DNA of 64,000 bases from Rhizobium sp. BT03 (GCF_030053155.1 NZ_CP125640.1:3501001-3565000), one strand, 5' to 3'. Counted from the first letter of the stretch, positions 7,911-18,698 are shown. The notes: generated from the sequence alone by a model not told the origin. Translations and numbers: made by a program.

Positions 7911-9392
7911 ATGTTTCCGGAAGCCCGATCGCCGCGAGAGGCGATCCTCCAGTTTCTCACCTCGCTTCAAAGCCCCGCACGCATTCTCGTCGCGATATCG
8001 GGCGGCAGCGATTCCACCGGCCTGCTTCTCCTTCTCGATGAAGCCGTGAAGGCCGCGCCCCATCTCAAAATCTCCCTATGCGCTGCGACCGTCGACCACG
8101 CGTTGCGCACCGGCTCCGCAGACGAGGCGCGAGAAGTCGCAGCCCTCTGTACGCCGCTCGGCATTGCCCACACCATCATGACCTGGCAGGGCGACAAGCC
8201 GAAAACCGGCATCATGGCCGCGGCCCGCGAGGCGCGTTACAGCCTGCTCGCCGAAGCGGCGGAAGCGTTTGGCGCCGATCTCATCGCCACCGGCCATACT
8301 CTCGACGATCAGCGCGAAACATTGCAGATGCGCGGCGTGCGAACGGAGCAGCTGTCATCAGGTATCGCCGATGCGGTGCTGTTCGACCGGCGGTTCTGGA
8401 TTTTGCGGCCGCTTCTCTTTTCCAGCCGGGCAGATATCCGCGCTTTTCTCAAAGATCAGCGTGTTTCGTGGATCGACGACCCCAGCAATGAGGACGTAAA
8501 ATACGAGCGGGTGCGGGTGCGCCGGCAGCTATCGACCGATCCTGCGATGGAGACGGATATTCGCGCGGCCTGGGAAGCACGGCTGGCTGTGTCGTCCGCA
8601 GCAGCCGAATGGCTTGACCGCCATTTCAGGCTTCATGGCGGTCTGCTTGGCCAGGTATCTGTCGATGGGTTGCGGCAGGATCGCGCAGTTCTGGACTATG
8701 CGCTCGGCCGCCTGACGGCGGTCTTCGGCGGGCAGGCATTCGCGCCGGGGAGGGCGCAGATGGAGCGCCTTCTCTCATTTGTCACCGGCGGGGAACCGGG
8801 GCGGATGACTGTCGGTCGAGTGGTGTTCGATCTGAGGCGTGACGGGCTCTATCTCTCGCGCGAGAGCCGGGGAATATTGCCGCTGGTGTTGCGACCGGGA
8901 GAGGCGGGGGTGTGGGATGGGCGGTTTGAAGCCGCAAACGGCTCCGGAGCGACCGTAAGGATAGAGGCGCAGGCCACCCGCTCCTCCCTCATTCCTGTGT
9001 CCTCAGGGCTTCGCCTGAGGGATGTCACAGGAATCCAGCCACCGCGCGTCGGCGCGGTGAATGACTCGACAAAACAGGACGAATCTCCCGCGCCCAAGGA
9101 CTTGGGCGCGCTGGATTCCTGTGACGAGCACAGGAATGAGGGGGAGTGGAGCAGGGGCCTGCCCAAGTCCGCTTCGAAGCGTGCCGTCGCCTCAGCGCCG
9201 GCTTTTTCCGTCGATGGACACCCTCTATCTCTGGAATCCGCCGCAGCGATCCATCTCACACCCTATTTCGCACCCTTCGACCGCTTTTTGACACGATTTG
9301 ATTTCATCTTTGCCAACAGGCTTTCGGCGGTTTTCGCGACGGCGCCCTATGCGAGGCCGCCTTTAAGAAGTATTGACGGAAAAACCATCTGA
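7911..9392 (+). CDS. tilS: tRNA(Ile)-lysidine synthase TilS with an in-frame repeat insertion
   Basis: A 493-aa N-type PP-loop ATPase that converts C34 of tRNA-Ile2(CAU) to lysidine. The ATP-binding motif is SGGSDS (residues 30-35). The N-terminal domain continues through ATGHTLDDQRET, RPLLFSSRADIRAF and WIDDPSN. The C-terminal part is odd. Nucleotides 8985-9145 (about residues 359-412) form a long inverted repeat typical of intergenic palindromes, translated in frame as hydrophilic low-complexity sequence. After it the protein resumes with a plausible C-terminus (APFDRFLTRFD). The E. coli enzyme is about 430 aa, so the extra length agrees with an insertion. The gene is essential in most bacteria, so the insert is probably tolerated. 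Confidence 0.9.
   Translation: MFPEARSPREAILQFLTSLQSPARILVAISGGSDSTGLLLLLDEAVKAAPHLKISLCAATVDHALRTGSADEAREVAALCTPLGIAHTIMTWQGDKPKTGIMAAAREARYSLLAEAAEAFGADLIATGHTLDDQRETLQMRGVRTEQLSSGIADAVLFDRRFWILRPLLFSSRADIRAFLKDQRVSWIDDPSNEDVKYERVRVRRQLSTDPAMETDIRAAWEARLAVSSAAAEWLDRHFRLHGGLLGQVSVDGLRQDRAVLDYALGRLTAVFGGQAFAPGRAQMERLLSFVTGGEPGRMTVGRVVFDLRRDGLYLSRESRGILPLVLRPGEAGVWDGRFEAANGSGATVRIEAQATRSSLIPVSSGLRLRDVTGIQPPRVGAVNDSTKQDESPAPKDLGALDSCDEHRNEGEWSRGLPKSASKRAVASAPAFSVDGHPLSLESAAAIHLTPYFAPFDRFLTRFDFIFANRLSAVFATAPYARPPLRSIDGKTI
8985..9145. repeat. Palindromic repeat embedded in the tilS coding sequence
   Basis: The outer arms TCCCTCATTCCTGTG (8985-8999) and CACAGGAATGAGG (9129-9141) pair. The inner arms TCACAGGAATCCAG (9025-9038) and CTGGATTCCTGTGA (9111-9124) are perfectly complementary. 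The arrangement is like an intergenic mosaic palindrome, yet it is read through in frame by tilS. Confidence 0.85.
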
Positions 9393-9405
9393 CCTGGGGG
9401 ATCGC

Positions 9406-9434
9406 CTTGGCAATCGCACGGCGCAACCCTATGT
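9406..9434 (+). promoter_or_regulatory. RpoH-like heat-shock promoter of ftsH
   Basis: CTTG (9406-9409), an 18-bp spacer and CCTATGT (9428-9434). This fits the alphaproteobacterial RpoH pattern CTTG-N17/18-CYTATNT, about 55 bp upstream of the ftsH ATG. ftsH is a heat-shock gene in many proteobacteria. Confidence 0.55.
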
Positions 9435-9489
9435 TAGAAACGAATAAGACGGTCGCCATGAGGCGGCTGTTCCAGTGCTGGGGAGTTCA

Positions 9490-11421
<1,932 letters not shown>

Positions 11422-11442
11422 GCGGCTGAGACCATCTTGAAC

Positions 11443-11480
11443 AAGGCCGGGTTTCCCCAGCAGGAGATCCGGCCTTTTCT
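11443..11480 (+). terminator. Rho-independent terminator after ftsH
   Basis: AAGGCCGG and CCGGCCTT pair across a 19-nt loop, followed by TTTTCT. It starts 22 bp after the ftsH stop. Confidence 0.75.
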
Positions 11481-11663
11481 ATTGGTAACGGGATATAATC
11501 ATTTTTCTTGCTAATTTACGTGCCGATCGCCGCATTTTGTGGCATTCCGCTGAATTGAGGCAAGCGTGAATCACGCTCCTGGATTGACGACATTCCACGG
11601 AAGCCGGATTCGCTTGGAACGGTGCGCTGCCTTGAATGGCGCGCGAAAAGCGCAGGAGAGCAG

Positions 11664-13016
11664 ATGAAGAGACGCTATTTCGGTACGGACGGTATTCGCG
11701 GCCAATCCAACGTCTTCCCGATGACGCCGGATCTCGCCATGCGGGTCGGCATTGCCGCCGGCACGATCTTCCGCCGCGGCAACCACCGCCACCGCGTCGT
11801 CATCGGCAAGGATACGCGCCTTTCCGGTTATATGCTTGAGAACGCCATGGTCGCAGGCTTCACCGCGGCTGGTCTGGATGCCTTTATTCTCGGCCCGATT
11901 CCGACGCCTGCCGTCGCGATGCTGACGCGCTCGCTGCGCTGCGATATCGGCGTGATGATCTCGGCGTCGCACAATCCTTACGAGGATAACGGCATCAAGC
12001 TCTTCGGCCCTGATGGTTACAAGCTTTCCGACGACCTCGAAGCCGAGATCGAGGATCTGCTCGAAAAGGACCTGAACGCCCAGCTTGCCAAATCCGACGA
12101 TATCGGCCGCGCCAAACGCGTCGATGGCGTGCATGACCGCTATATCGAACATGCCAAGCGCACGCTGCCGCGCGACGTGACGCTGCAGGGTCTGAGGATC
12201 GCGATCGACTGCGCCAATGGTGCCGCCTACAAAGTGGCGCCTGCCGTGCTCTGGGAGCTCGGTGCCGAAGTCGTCACCATCGGCAACGAGCCGAACGGCA
12301 CCAACATTAATTTGAATTGCGGCTCCACGAGCCCGGTTGCGCTGCAGAAGAAGGTCGACGAAGTGCGCGCCGATATCGGCATCGCGCTCGATGGCGATGC
12401 CGACCGAGTCATCATCGTCGATGAAAACGGCTCGATCGTCGACGGTGACCAGTTGATGGCCGTCATCGCCGAGAGCTGGGCCGAGAACCAGCAGCTGCGC
12501 GGCAATGGCATCGTCGCCACCGTGATGTCCAATCTCGGCCTCGAGCGCTTCCTCGACGAGCGCGGCATGGCGCTTGCCCGCACGCGGGTCGGCGACCGTT
12601 ACGTCGTCGAGCATATGCGCCAGCACAATTACAATGTCGGCGGCGAACAGTCGGGCCACATCGTGCTCTCGGACTACGGCACGACTGGCGACGGTCTGGT
12701 CGCAGCGCTGCAGATCCTGGCCGCGGTCAAGCGGACCGGCCGGACCGTCAGCGAGGTCTGCCGCCGCTTCGAGCCGGTGCCGCAGCTCCTGCGCAACGTG
12801 CGTATCAGCGGCGGCAAGCCGCTGGAGGATATCCAGGTGCAGAAGGCGATCGCCGATGCCGAAGCCGAGCTCGCCAAGAACGGCCGCCTCGTCATCCGCC
12901 CCTCGGGCACCGAGCCGCTGATCCGCGTCATGGCCGAGGGCGACGACCGCGCTCAAATCGAGCGTATCGTCAACGAGCTGATCGGCACGATCTCGAACGT
13001 GCGGACTGCCGCCTGA
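11664..13016 (+). CDS. glmM: Phosphoglucosamine mutase GlmM
   Basis: A 450-aa alpha-D-phosphohexomutase that interconverts glucosamine-6-phosphate and glucosamine-1-phosphate on the way to UDP-GlcNAc. FGTDGIRG marks the N-terminus. The phosphorylated serine is Ser102 in [13 protein letters not shown]. The metal loop is DGDADR and the phosphate-binding loop RPSGTEP is near the C-terminus. The ATG at 11664 has AGGAGAGCAG upstream, so I prefer it to an earlier start at 11622. The length matches the family. Confidence 0.96.
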   Translation: MKRRYFGTDGIRGQSNVFPMTPDLAMRVGIAAGTIFRRGNHRHRVVIGKDTRLSGYMLENAMVAGFTAAGLDAFILGPIPTPAVAMLTRSLRCDIGVMISASHNPYEDNGIKLFGPDGYKLSDDLEAEIEDLLEKDLNAQLAKSDDIGRAKRVDGVHDRYIEHAKRTLPRDVTLQGLRIAIDCANGAAYKVAPAVLWELGAEVVTIGNEPNGTNINLNCGSTSPVALQKKVDEVRADIGIALDGDADRVIIVDENGSIVDGDQLMAVIAESWAENQQLRGNGIVATVMSNLGLERFLDERGMALARTRVGDRYVVEHMRQHNYNVGGEQSGHIVLSDYGTTGDGLVAALQILAAVKRTGRTVSEVCRRFEPVPQLLRNVRISGGKPLEDIQVQKAIADAEAELAKNGRLVIRPSGTEPLIRVMAEGDDRAQIERIVNELIGTISNVRTAA

Positions 13017-13090
13017 TTCTTTGAGGCCACATCTGGCTCGACGGCAAGCCCGGCGACATGGTTTGGGGATGGGCGACGTCCTCTCTCCGC

Positions 13091-13222
13091 CCTCATCCTG
13101 AGGCGCCCCGCAGGGGCCTCGAAGGACGAGGTCGGCCACCGGGGCGCTATCCTACAATTCGGATGGCTGTGAGCGCAGCCAACCGCTTCGTCCTTCGAGG
13201 CCCCTGCGGGGCACCTCTGAAG
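13091..13222. repeat. Long palindromic intergenic repeat
   Basis: CGCCCCGCAGGGGCCTCGAA in the left arm (13091-13130) is mirrored by TTCGAGGCCCCTGCGGGGC in the right arm (13188-13222). About 57 bp separates them. The wording differs from the element at 1-157, so this is a second repeat family. Confidence 0.75.
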
Positions 13223-13404
13223 GCTGATCGGTCTGCTTTGCTCGTGACGCTTTGCTCTACGGCAGAAAATCTAGCGCAAGTATCCAACCGCCCACCTCAC
13301 CAAGTCAGTTTATGCGGGGACTGGCATTGTCTGGTTTCGCTAGCGGACGGCGTCCCTGACACGAGCGTCTGCGCTGTGAATGGGGTTCTTCCGCCCGCCC
13401 CACC

Positions 13405-13495
13405 CTCCGTCCTGCTCGGCCTTGAGCCGAGCATCCACACCGCGTCCCCAGTTGTTGCCGTATGGATCCCAGGCTCAAGGCCTGGGAAGACGGAG
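13405..13495. repeat. Compound palindrome
   Basis: The outer arms CTCCGTC (13405-13411) and GACGGAG (13489-13495) enclose two smaller palindromes, GCTCGGC-CTTGA-GCCGAGC and CCCAGGC-TCAAG-GCCTGGG. Confidence 0.65.
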
Positions 13496-13764
13496 AGTGT
13501 GGTTAGCGTGCTCGCCAAACCCGCCGTCAGCGTGCAGAGACACACCACAGCGGTGCTTCGTTAGGCCGGCACTTACTACGCCCCCGCCAATTTATCACCA
13601 CCGGTGATGATCATAGGCCCGTGTCACGGCCGGACGAAGATTACGGGAAAAGCTGGAGCGTTAACCAGCCAAATCGTCTCGTCAGGTCGTCCCTTCAAAG
13701 ACTTACCGTGGAAATCCATGTTTCCTCTACCTGCAGCTTCAAGATCTACGGTAAATAATCGTGG

Positions 13765-13780
13765 TTAAGCAGCTTTTAAC
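13765..13780 (+). promoter_or_regulatory. Full CtrA-type site upstream of outer-membrane protein gene
   Basis: TTAA-GCAGCTT-TTAAC is an exact TTAA-N7-TTAAC match, 86 bp before the ATG at 13866. This is the classical CtrA consensus of alphaproteobacteria. Function is inferred from the match and position. Confidence 0.5.
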
Positions 13781-13865
13781 GTTTCCCATTCATTATCCAT
13801 CCGAAGCGTATCAGTTTGGCAGCGACTTGAAGCCTGCCGACCCAACGGATTTTGGAGTGGGATCC

Positions 13866-14702
13866 ATGAAAAGAAGCTTGTCCGGCATCTTTGCCGCATT
13901 GTTGATCGCGACAAACGCCTATTCCGCGGACCTCGCCCCTGCCGAGCCTATTCCGGAGCAGCCGCCCGAAGTGGCGGTCAGCGAAGCGACCGGCTGGTAC
14001 CTGCGCGGCGATGTCGGTTATGCCTTCACCGATCTGCGCGGCGCCCGCTATTTCCAGGGCAGCAATGCCACCGAGGTCGATTTCGACGACGCTGACCTCG
14101 ACGACGCATGGACGATCGGCGGCGGTGTCGGTTATCAGATCAACAGCTATCTGCGCACCGATCTGACCTTTGATTATCTGACGCAGGCGGATTTCAAGGG
14201 CTCGACGGTCGGACAGTGCGGCTTCCCGCTGGTGGATTGCACCTCGAGCGACCGCTCTTCGCTGACAGCCTATACGCTGCTCGCCAACGCTTACGTCGAC
14301 CTCGGCACCTATGGCTACGTCACGCCTTATGTCGGCGCCGGTATCGGTGGTTCCTACGTCAAGTGGAAGAACCTGCGCAACGTCGCCTGCGCCGATGACG
14401 GCAGCTTCTGCGACGATCAGGTCACTCATGGCGGCAAAGGCAACTGGCGCTTTACTTACGCCCTCATGGCCGGCGCCTCGGTCGACGTGACCTGCAACTT
14501 CAAGGCCGATGTCGGCTACCGCTACCTGCATATCGATGGCGGCAACATGTTCGGCTATGCCGAAAATGGCGGTCCGGGCCGCGACAAGGGCCTCAGCGCC
14601 CATGAAGTCCGCGTCGGTGGCCGCTACCTCTTCGGCGGATGCGCCCAGGCGAGCTACGAACCGCCGCCGGAAATTCCGCTGCAGCCGGCGGTCTACAAGT
14701 AA
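13866..14702 (+). CDS. Outer-membrane beta-barrel protein (Omp25/Opa-like)
   Basis: 278 aa. A signal peptide (cleavage near AYSA-DL, residue 20) is followed by alternating beta-strand sequence typical of a small eight-stranded barrel: GWYLRGDVGYAF, WTIGGGVGYQINSYLRTDLTFDY, YVTPYVGAGIGGSYVKW and ADVGYRYLHIDGG. The C-terminal strand is HEVRVGGRYLFGG, and a proline-rich tail ends in VYK. It resembles rhizobial/Brucella Omp25-family surface proteins. A specific ligand or pore activity cannot be inferred. GGAG precedes the ATG. An upstream start at 13761 would put 35 residues in front of the signal peptide and is unlikely. Likely monocistronic, with a terminator after it. Confidence 0.8.
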   Translation: MKRSLSGIFAALLIATNAYSADLAPAEPIPEQPPEVAVSEATGWYLRGDVGYAFTDLRGARYFQGSNATEVDFDDADLDDAWTIGGGVGYQINSYLRTDLTFDYLTQADFKGSTVGQCGFPLVDCTSSDRSSLTAYTLLANAYVDLGTYGYVTPYVGAGIGGSYVKWKNLRNVACADDGSFCDDQVTHGGKGNWRFTYALMAGASVDVTCNFKADVGYRYLHIDGGNMFGYAENGGPGRDKGLSAHEVRVGGRYLFGGCAQASYEPPPEIPLQPAVYK

Positions 14703-14726
14703 GCTCAATTCGCGCCCATCAGAAAC

Positions 14727-14750
14727 GCCGCCCGCCCGGGCGGCTTTTTG
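14727..14750 (+). terminator. Rho-independent terminator after outer-membrane protein gene
   Basis: A GC-rich stem GCCGCCCG / CGGGCGGC with a very short loop, followed by TTTTT, 25 bp after the stop codon. Confidence 0.8.
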
Positions 14751-14844
14751 CTGCGTCAAGCGTGCCTGCGTCAAAATATCCTCTCTCTGCGACACTTCGA
14801 TCTTGACTAAGGCGCCTGCTATCCATACACACGGCGGCGGGACA

Positions 14845-14882
14845 CCCTTCCCCAACGAAGGGCTTTCTATCTGAGAGGATAG
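14845..14882 (+). promoter_or_regulatory. Structured serC leader (candidate serC RNA motif)
   Basis: Two hairpins lie directly before the serC ATG. CCCTTC-CCCAAC-GAAGGG is at 14845-14862. CTATC-TGAGAG-GATAG is at 14867-14882, with the ribosome-binding sequence (GAGAGGA) in its loop and stem. A conserved serC leader RNA is known in alphaproteobacteria. I recognise the position and the form but cannot confirm the match without a covariance model. Confidence 0.5.
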
Positions 14883-14886
14883 CATC

Positions 14887-16065
14887 ATGGCAAAGACCGC
14901 AAAGCCGGACATCCGTCCGAATAATACTCATTTTTCTTCTGGCCCCTGCTCGAAGCGCCCCGGTTGGTCGCTCGAGGCTCTTTCTGACGCGGCCCTTGGC
15001 CGTTCGCACCGTGCGAAGGTCGGCAAGACCAAGCTGAAGCAGGCCATCGACCTTACCCGTGAAATTCTTGACGTGCCGGCGGATTACCGCATCGGCATCG
15101 TTCCGGCGTCCGATACCGGCGCCGTCGAAATGGCGCTCTGGTCGCTGCTCGGCGAACGCGGCGTCGACATGCTCGCCTGGGAAAGCTTCGGCGCCGGCTG
15201 GGTCACCGATGTCGTCAAGCAGCTGAAGCTCAAGGACGTCCGCAAGCTCGAAGCCGGTTACGGCGAGCTTCCCGATCTCTCCGCCGTCGATTTCGACCGC
15301 GATGTGGTCTTCACCTGGAACGGCACCACGTCAGGCGTGCGCGTGCCGAACGCCGATTTCATTCCGGCCGACCGCAAGGGCCTGACGATCTGCGATGCCA
15401 CTTCGGCGGCTTTCGCCCAGGAACTCGATTTCGCCAAGCTCGATGTCGTCACTTTCTCCTGGCAGAAGGTTCTGGGCGGCGAGGGCGCCCACGGCGTCAT
15501 CATTCTTTCGCCGCGCGCCGTTGAGCGCCTCACCACCTATACGCCGGCCTGGCCGCTGCCGAAGATCTTCCGCATGACCTCGGGCGGCAAGCTGACGGAA
15601 GGCATCTTCCAGGGCGAGACGATCAACACGCCGTCGATGCTCTGCGTCGAGGACTACATCGATGCGCTTGTCTGGGCCAAGGGCCTCGGCGGTCTCAAGG
15701 CGCTGATCGCGCGCGCCGATGCCAATGCCAAGGTCATCCACGATTTCGTCGCCGCCAACGACTGGATCGCCAATCTCGCCGTCAAGGCGGAAACGGCCTC
15801 CAACACCTCCGTCTGCCTGAAGATCGTCGACAAAGACATCACGGCGCTCGACGACGACGGCCAGGCGGCTTTCGCCAAGGGCCTGGTCGGCCTCCTGGAA
15901 AAGGAAGGCGTCGCCTATGACGTCGGACACTATCGCGACGCGCCGTCCGGCTTGCGTATCTGGGCCGGCGCCACGATCGAGGCATCCGACATGCAGAAGC
16001 TGATGCCCTGGCTTTCCTGGGCCTTCGAAACACAGAAGGCGCAACTCGCTCAGGCAGCCGCTTGA
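14887..16065 (+). CDS. serC: Phosphoserine aminotransferase SerC
   Basis: A 392-aa class-V aminotransferase-fold enzyme. It transaminates 3-phosphohydroxypyruvate with glutamate to give phosphoserine, and also acts in pyridoxal phosphate synthesis. The PLP lysine is expected in [14 protein letters not shown] (about Lys194). Other features are [16 protein letters not shown] at the N-terminus and [15 protein letters not shown]. The length fits the longer alphaproteobacterial type. The ATG overlaps the end of a small hairpin leader. serA follows after 81 bp that contain a 9-bp hairpin (16079-16100), so the two are probably co-transcribed. Confidence 0.95.
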   Translation: MAKTAKPDIRPNNTHFSSGPCSKRPGWSLEALSDAALGRSHRAKVGKTKLKQAIDLTREILDVPADYRIGIVPASDTGAVEMALWSLLGERGVDMLAWESFGAGWVTDVVKQLKLKDVRKLEAGYGELPDLSAVDFDRDVVFTWNGTTSGVRVPNADFIPADRKGLTICDATSAAFAQELDFAKLDVVTFSWQKVLGGEGAHGVIILSPRAVERLTTYTPAWPLPKIFRMTSGGKLTEGIFQGETINTPSMLCVEDYIDALVWAKGLGGLKALIARADANAKVIHDFVAANDWIANLAVKAETASNTSVCLKIVDKDITALDDDGQAAFAKGLVGLLEKEGVAYDVGHYRDAPSGLRIWAGATIEASDMQKLMPWLSWAFETQKAQLAQAAA

Positions 16066-16078
16066 CGTGATCGCATCC

Positions 16079-16100
16079 GGCTCCGCCACAGGGCGGAGCC
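16079..16100 (+). other. Intergenic hairpin between serC and serA
   Basis: GGCTCCGCC and GGCGGAGCC pair perfectly across ACAG. No T-run follows, so it is more likely an mRNA-stabilising or partial attenuation structure than a true terminator. Confidence 0.5.
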
Positions 16101-16146
16101 CGCATCTCCATTCATTCATCGCTGAACACTTTTGAAGGAGGCCACA

Positions 16147-17742
16147 ATGGCACCTCGCGTTCTCGTATCCGACGAATTGTCGGAAACCGCCGTCCAGATC
16201 TTCCGCGACCGCGGCGTCGAAGTCGATTTCGAACCGCAGCTCGGCAAGGACAAGGACCGTCTGCTCGACGTCATCGGCAAATATGATGGTCTGGCCATCC
16301 GCTCCGCCACCAAGGTGACGGAAAAGATCATCCAGGGGGCGACGAACCTCAAGGTCGTCGGCCGCGCCGGTATCGGCGTCGACAATGTCGATATTCCGGC
16401 CGCTTCGCGCCGCGGCATCATCGTCATGAACACGCCTTTCGGCAATTCGATCACCACGGCCGAACACGCGATCGCGCTGATGTTCGCCGTTGCCCGCCAG
16501 CTTCCGGCAGCCGATACCTCGACGCAGGCCGGCAAATGGGAGAAGTCGAAATTCATGGGTGTCGAGATCACCGGCAAGACGCTCGGCGTCATCGGCGCCG
16601 GCAATATCGGCTCGATCGTCTGCGCCCGCGCCATCGGCTTGAAGATGCATGTCGTCGCCTATGACCCGTTCCTGTCCAAGGAGCGCGCCGAGGAGATGGG
16701 CGTCACCAAGGTCGAGCTGGACGAGCTTTTCGCCCGTGCCGATTTCATCACGCTGCATGTGCCGATGACCGACAAGACGCGCGGCATCCTCAACAAGGAA
16801 GCGCTGGCAAAGACCAAGCCCGGCGTGCGCATCATCAATTGCGCCCGCGGCGGCCTGGTCGATGAAGCAGCGCTGGCCGAAGCCATCAAGTCCGGCCATG
16901 TCGCGGGTGCTGCCTTCGACGTGTTCGAGGTCGAGCCGGCCAAGGAAAGCCCGCTCTTCGGCCTGCCGAACGTCGTCTGCACGCCGCATCTCGGGGCTTC
17001 GACGACCGAGGCGCAGGAAAACGTTGCTCTCCAGGTCGCCGAGCAGATGGCGGACTACCTCGTCAAGGGTGCGGTCTCCAACGCCATCAACATGCCGTCG
17101 ATCACCGCGGAAGAAGCACCGATCCTGAAGCCCTTCATCCGCCTCGCCGACGTTCTCGGCGCTTTCGTCGGCCAGGTCACCGAGGAGCCGATCAAGGAAA
17201 TCGAGATCCTCTATGACGGCATTACCGCCAACATGAACACGCGGGCGCTGACGAGCGCGGTGCTCGCCGGCCTCATCCGCCCGCAGGTCGCCGACGTCAA
17301 CATGGTTTCGGCGCCGATCATGGTCAAGGAAAAGGGCGTCGTGCTTTCCGAGGTCAAGCGCGACAAGACAGGTGTCTTCGACGGCTATATCAAGCTGACG
17401 GTGACGACCGAGAGCATGACGCGTTCGGTCGCTGGCACGGTGTTTTCGGATGGCAAGCCGCGCTTCATCCAGATCAAGGGCATCAACCTCGATGCCGATG
17501 TCGGCTCGCACATGATCTACATCACCAATACCGACGTCCCTGGAATGATCGGCTTCATCGGCACGACGCTTGGTACCGCTGGCGTCAACATCGCCAACTT
17601 TCAGCTTGGCCGCGACAAGCAGGGCGGCGACGCCATCGCTCTGCTCTATGTCGACGGCGACGTGGATGAAGCCGTGCTTGGGGAACTGACTGCTCACCAG
17701 GCGATCCGCCAAGCGAAGCTACTGACCTTCAATATCGACTAA
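16147..17742 (+). CDS. serA: D-3-phosphoglycerate dehydrogenase SerA
   Basis: A 531-aa NAD-dependent enzyme for the first step of serine synthesis. The NAD-binding motif is LGVIGAGNIGSIVCARA (about 144-160). The catalytic region is NCARGGLVDEAAL, with His in TPHLGASTTEAQENVA. The long form carries an intervening domain (about 315-450) and a C-terminal ACT domain (MIYITNTDVPGMIGFIGTTL). This domain structure often allows serine feedback inhibition. The ATG at 16147 has a perfect AAGGAGG. A repeated two-hairpin element starts within 5 bp of the stop codon. Confidence 0.96.
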   Translation: MAPRVLVSDELSETAVQIFRDRGVEVDFEPQLGKDKDRLLDVIGKYDGLAIRSATKVTEKIIQGATNLKVVGRAGIGVDNVDIPAASRRGIIVMNTPFGNSITTAEHAIALMFAVARQLPAADTSTQAGKWEKSKFMGVEITGKTLGVIGAGNIGSIVCARAIGLKMHVVAYDPFLSKERAEEMGVTKVELDELFARADFITLHVPMTDKTRGILNKEALAKTKPGVRIINCARGGLVDEAALAEAIKSGHVAGAAFDVFEVEPAKESPLFGLPNVVCTPHLGASTTEAQENVALQVAEQMADYLVKGAVSNAINMPSITAEEAPILKPFIRLADVLGAFVGQVTEEPIKEIEILYDGITANMNTRALTSAVLAGLIRPQVADVNMVSAPIMVKEKGVVLSEVKRDKTGVFDGYIKLTVTTESMTRSVAGTVFSDGKPRFIQIKGINLDADVGSHMIYITNTDVPGMIGFIGTTLGTAGVNIANFQLGRDKQGGDAIALLYVDGDVDEAVLGELTAHQAIRQAKLLTFNID

Positions 17743-17745
17743 TGC

Positions 17746-17848
17746 AGGTCGCCGGGAAGTGTGCAGCACTTCCCGGATAACGACATGCATAAAACAAAGA
17801 GCCAAAGAGCGTCGCATGAATCAAGTTAACTGCGACGCGCTTTAAGTT
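17746..17848 (+). repeat. Two-hairpin 3' repeat, copy 1 (after serA)
   Basis: GGGAAGTG-TGCAG-CACTTCCC forms the first hairpin. GCGTCGCA and TGCGACGCGC form the second, separated by an AT-rich link (ATAACGACATGCATAAAACA). A second copy in reverse orientation lies at 34637-34738. Both begin within 5 bp of a stop codon and have the same orientation relative to that gene. Confidence 0.8.
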
Positions 17849-17872
17849 TGTTCCTCCCAAGGAAAACACAGG

Positions 17873-17905
17873 AAACCCGGTGCTGGAAGCGGCGCCGGGT
17901 TTTTG
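17873..17905 (+). terminator. Rho-independent terminator after serA
   Basis: AAACCCGG pairs with CCGGGTTT across a partly structured 15-nt loop, followed by TTTT. It lies beyond the repeat element downstream of serA. Confidence 0.75.
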
Positions 17906-17927
17906 CTGCATCAGGAATGGAAAAATC

Positions 17928-18191
17928 TCAGTGGTGCTTGCGTCGGCGGACGATCCGGCCGAGGCGGGCGGCGTCATCCTGCGCCTTGGTGCGATGAAGA
18001 AAAGCGAGCCGGCTGCCGTCTAGACCCTGGAAAAACTCGTCCCAGGAAATTTCCTCCATCGGTTTCGAGGAGAAATCGACGCCGACGGTTTCGCTATCCC
18101 GGGCGTCCTTGATGCGGGCGGGATGGCCGCCGCGCTCCTCGATCCAGTGTCTGATCCTGTTGTAATCCGCTGTCGTTCCGAACCTGGCCAT
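17928..18191 (-). CDS. Small conserved hypothetical protein
   Basis: 87 aa, MARFGTTADYNRIRHWIEERGG at the start and then EEISWDEFFQGLDGSRLAFLHR. I recognise the pattern of a short soluble protein found widely in bacteria. Database entries sometimes mislabel it as a glucan-branching enzyme, but its true role is unknown. No signal peptide or membrane helix is visible. GGAGG lies a few bases upstream of the chosen ATG. An upstream in-frame start at 18260 would add 23 residues with no clear ribosome-binding site. It is convergent with serA. Confidence 0.7.
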   Translation of the reverse strand: MARFGTTADYNRIRHWIEERGGHPARIKDARDSETVGVDFSSKPMEEISWDEFFQGLDGSRLAFLHRTKAQDDAARLGRIVRRRKHH

Positions 18192-18379
18192 GAAACCCTC
18201 CGCAGAAATTCGATTGCGACATTCATCACCCGCAACGCATGATGGAGTGAAATGTTCCATCGCGTGTAAATTATTTTATCGAATGATTTTCGGTTGAGCC
18301 GGTCCTGCTCAAGCATTCGTTATTTTGAGAACTGCAGCCGAACCGGCATAATTCCCATGGGCTGGAAAGGAGAATGTCT

Positions 18380-18481
18380 ATGAAACGCTATTCATTCTCG
18401 ATAATCGGACTGGCGCTCTTGACCGCCATCATCGCCAATCCGGGCATCGCATTCGCCTGCAACAAGCTGATCGGCACCTGA
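18380..18481 (+). CDS. Tiny predicted secreted or membrane peptide
   Basis: 33 aa: [20 protein letters not shown] followed by [14 protein letters not shown] basic start and a hydrophobic core look like a signal peptide, with possible cleavage at AFA before the short CNKLIGT tail. AAGGAG sits about 7 bp upstream of the ATG at 18380. An in-frame ATG at 18374 is too close to that site. It resembles the size and form of small cell-envelope peptides, but I recognise no family. Confidence 0.4.
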   Translation: MKRYSFSIIGLALLTAIIANPGIAFACNKLIGT

Positions 18482-18698
18482 GCCGCACCCCCCGCTTCCA
18501 AGGCGTGGCTTCGGCTGCGCCTTGCTTTGCACGGGGAATCCCAAATCCGCTATCCGAGACCGCCTCTTGCGTCCCGATACAATCCTTTCTATATCGGTTT
18601 CTCATCGAGAAGGCGGCCGATCCCGCCTGATATCGGCAAATCCGCCGCAATTGCAGCGCAAGGGCGGATCGAGACCCAAGCAGAATTTGGCACCACCG

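Larger units (their letters stand above)
13017..13865. other. Repeat-rich intergenic region
   Basis: 849 bp between glmM and the outer-membrane protein gene. It holds two different palindromic elements (13091-13222 and 13405-13495) and, near its end, a CtrA-like site. Several open frames cross it on both strands, but none has a convincing start or family resemblance. I regard them as translated repeat sequence. Confidence 0.6.

Noticed and set aside
13058..13564. Plus-strand open frame in the glmM downstream region
   Set aside because: It is made largely of translated palindromic repeats and lacks a ribosome-binding site.
15331..17712. 793-codon minus-strand frame opposite serC/serA
   Set aside because: It covers two well-recognised plus-strand genes and the gap between them. 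The composition is typical of a shadow frame.
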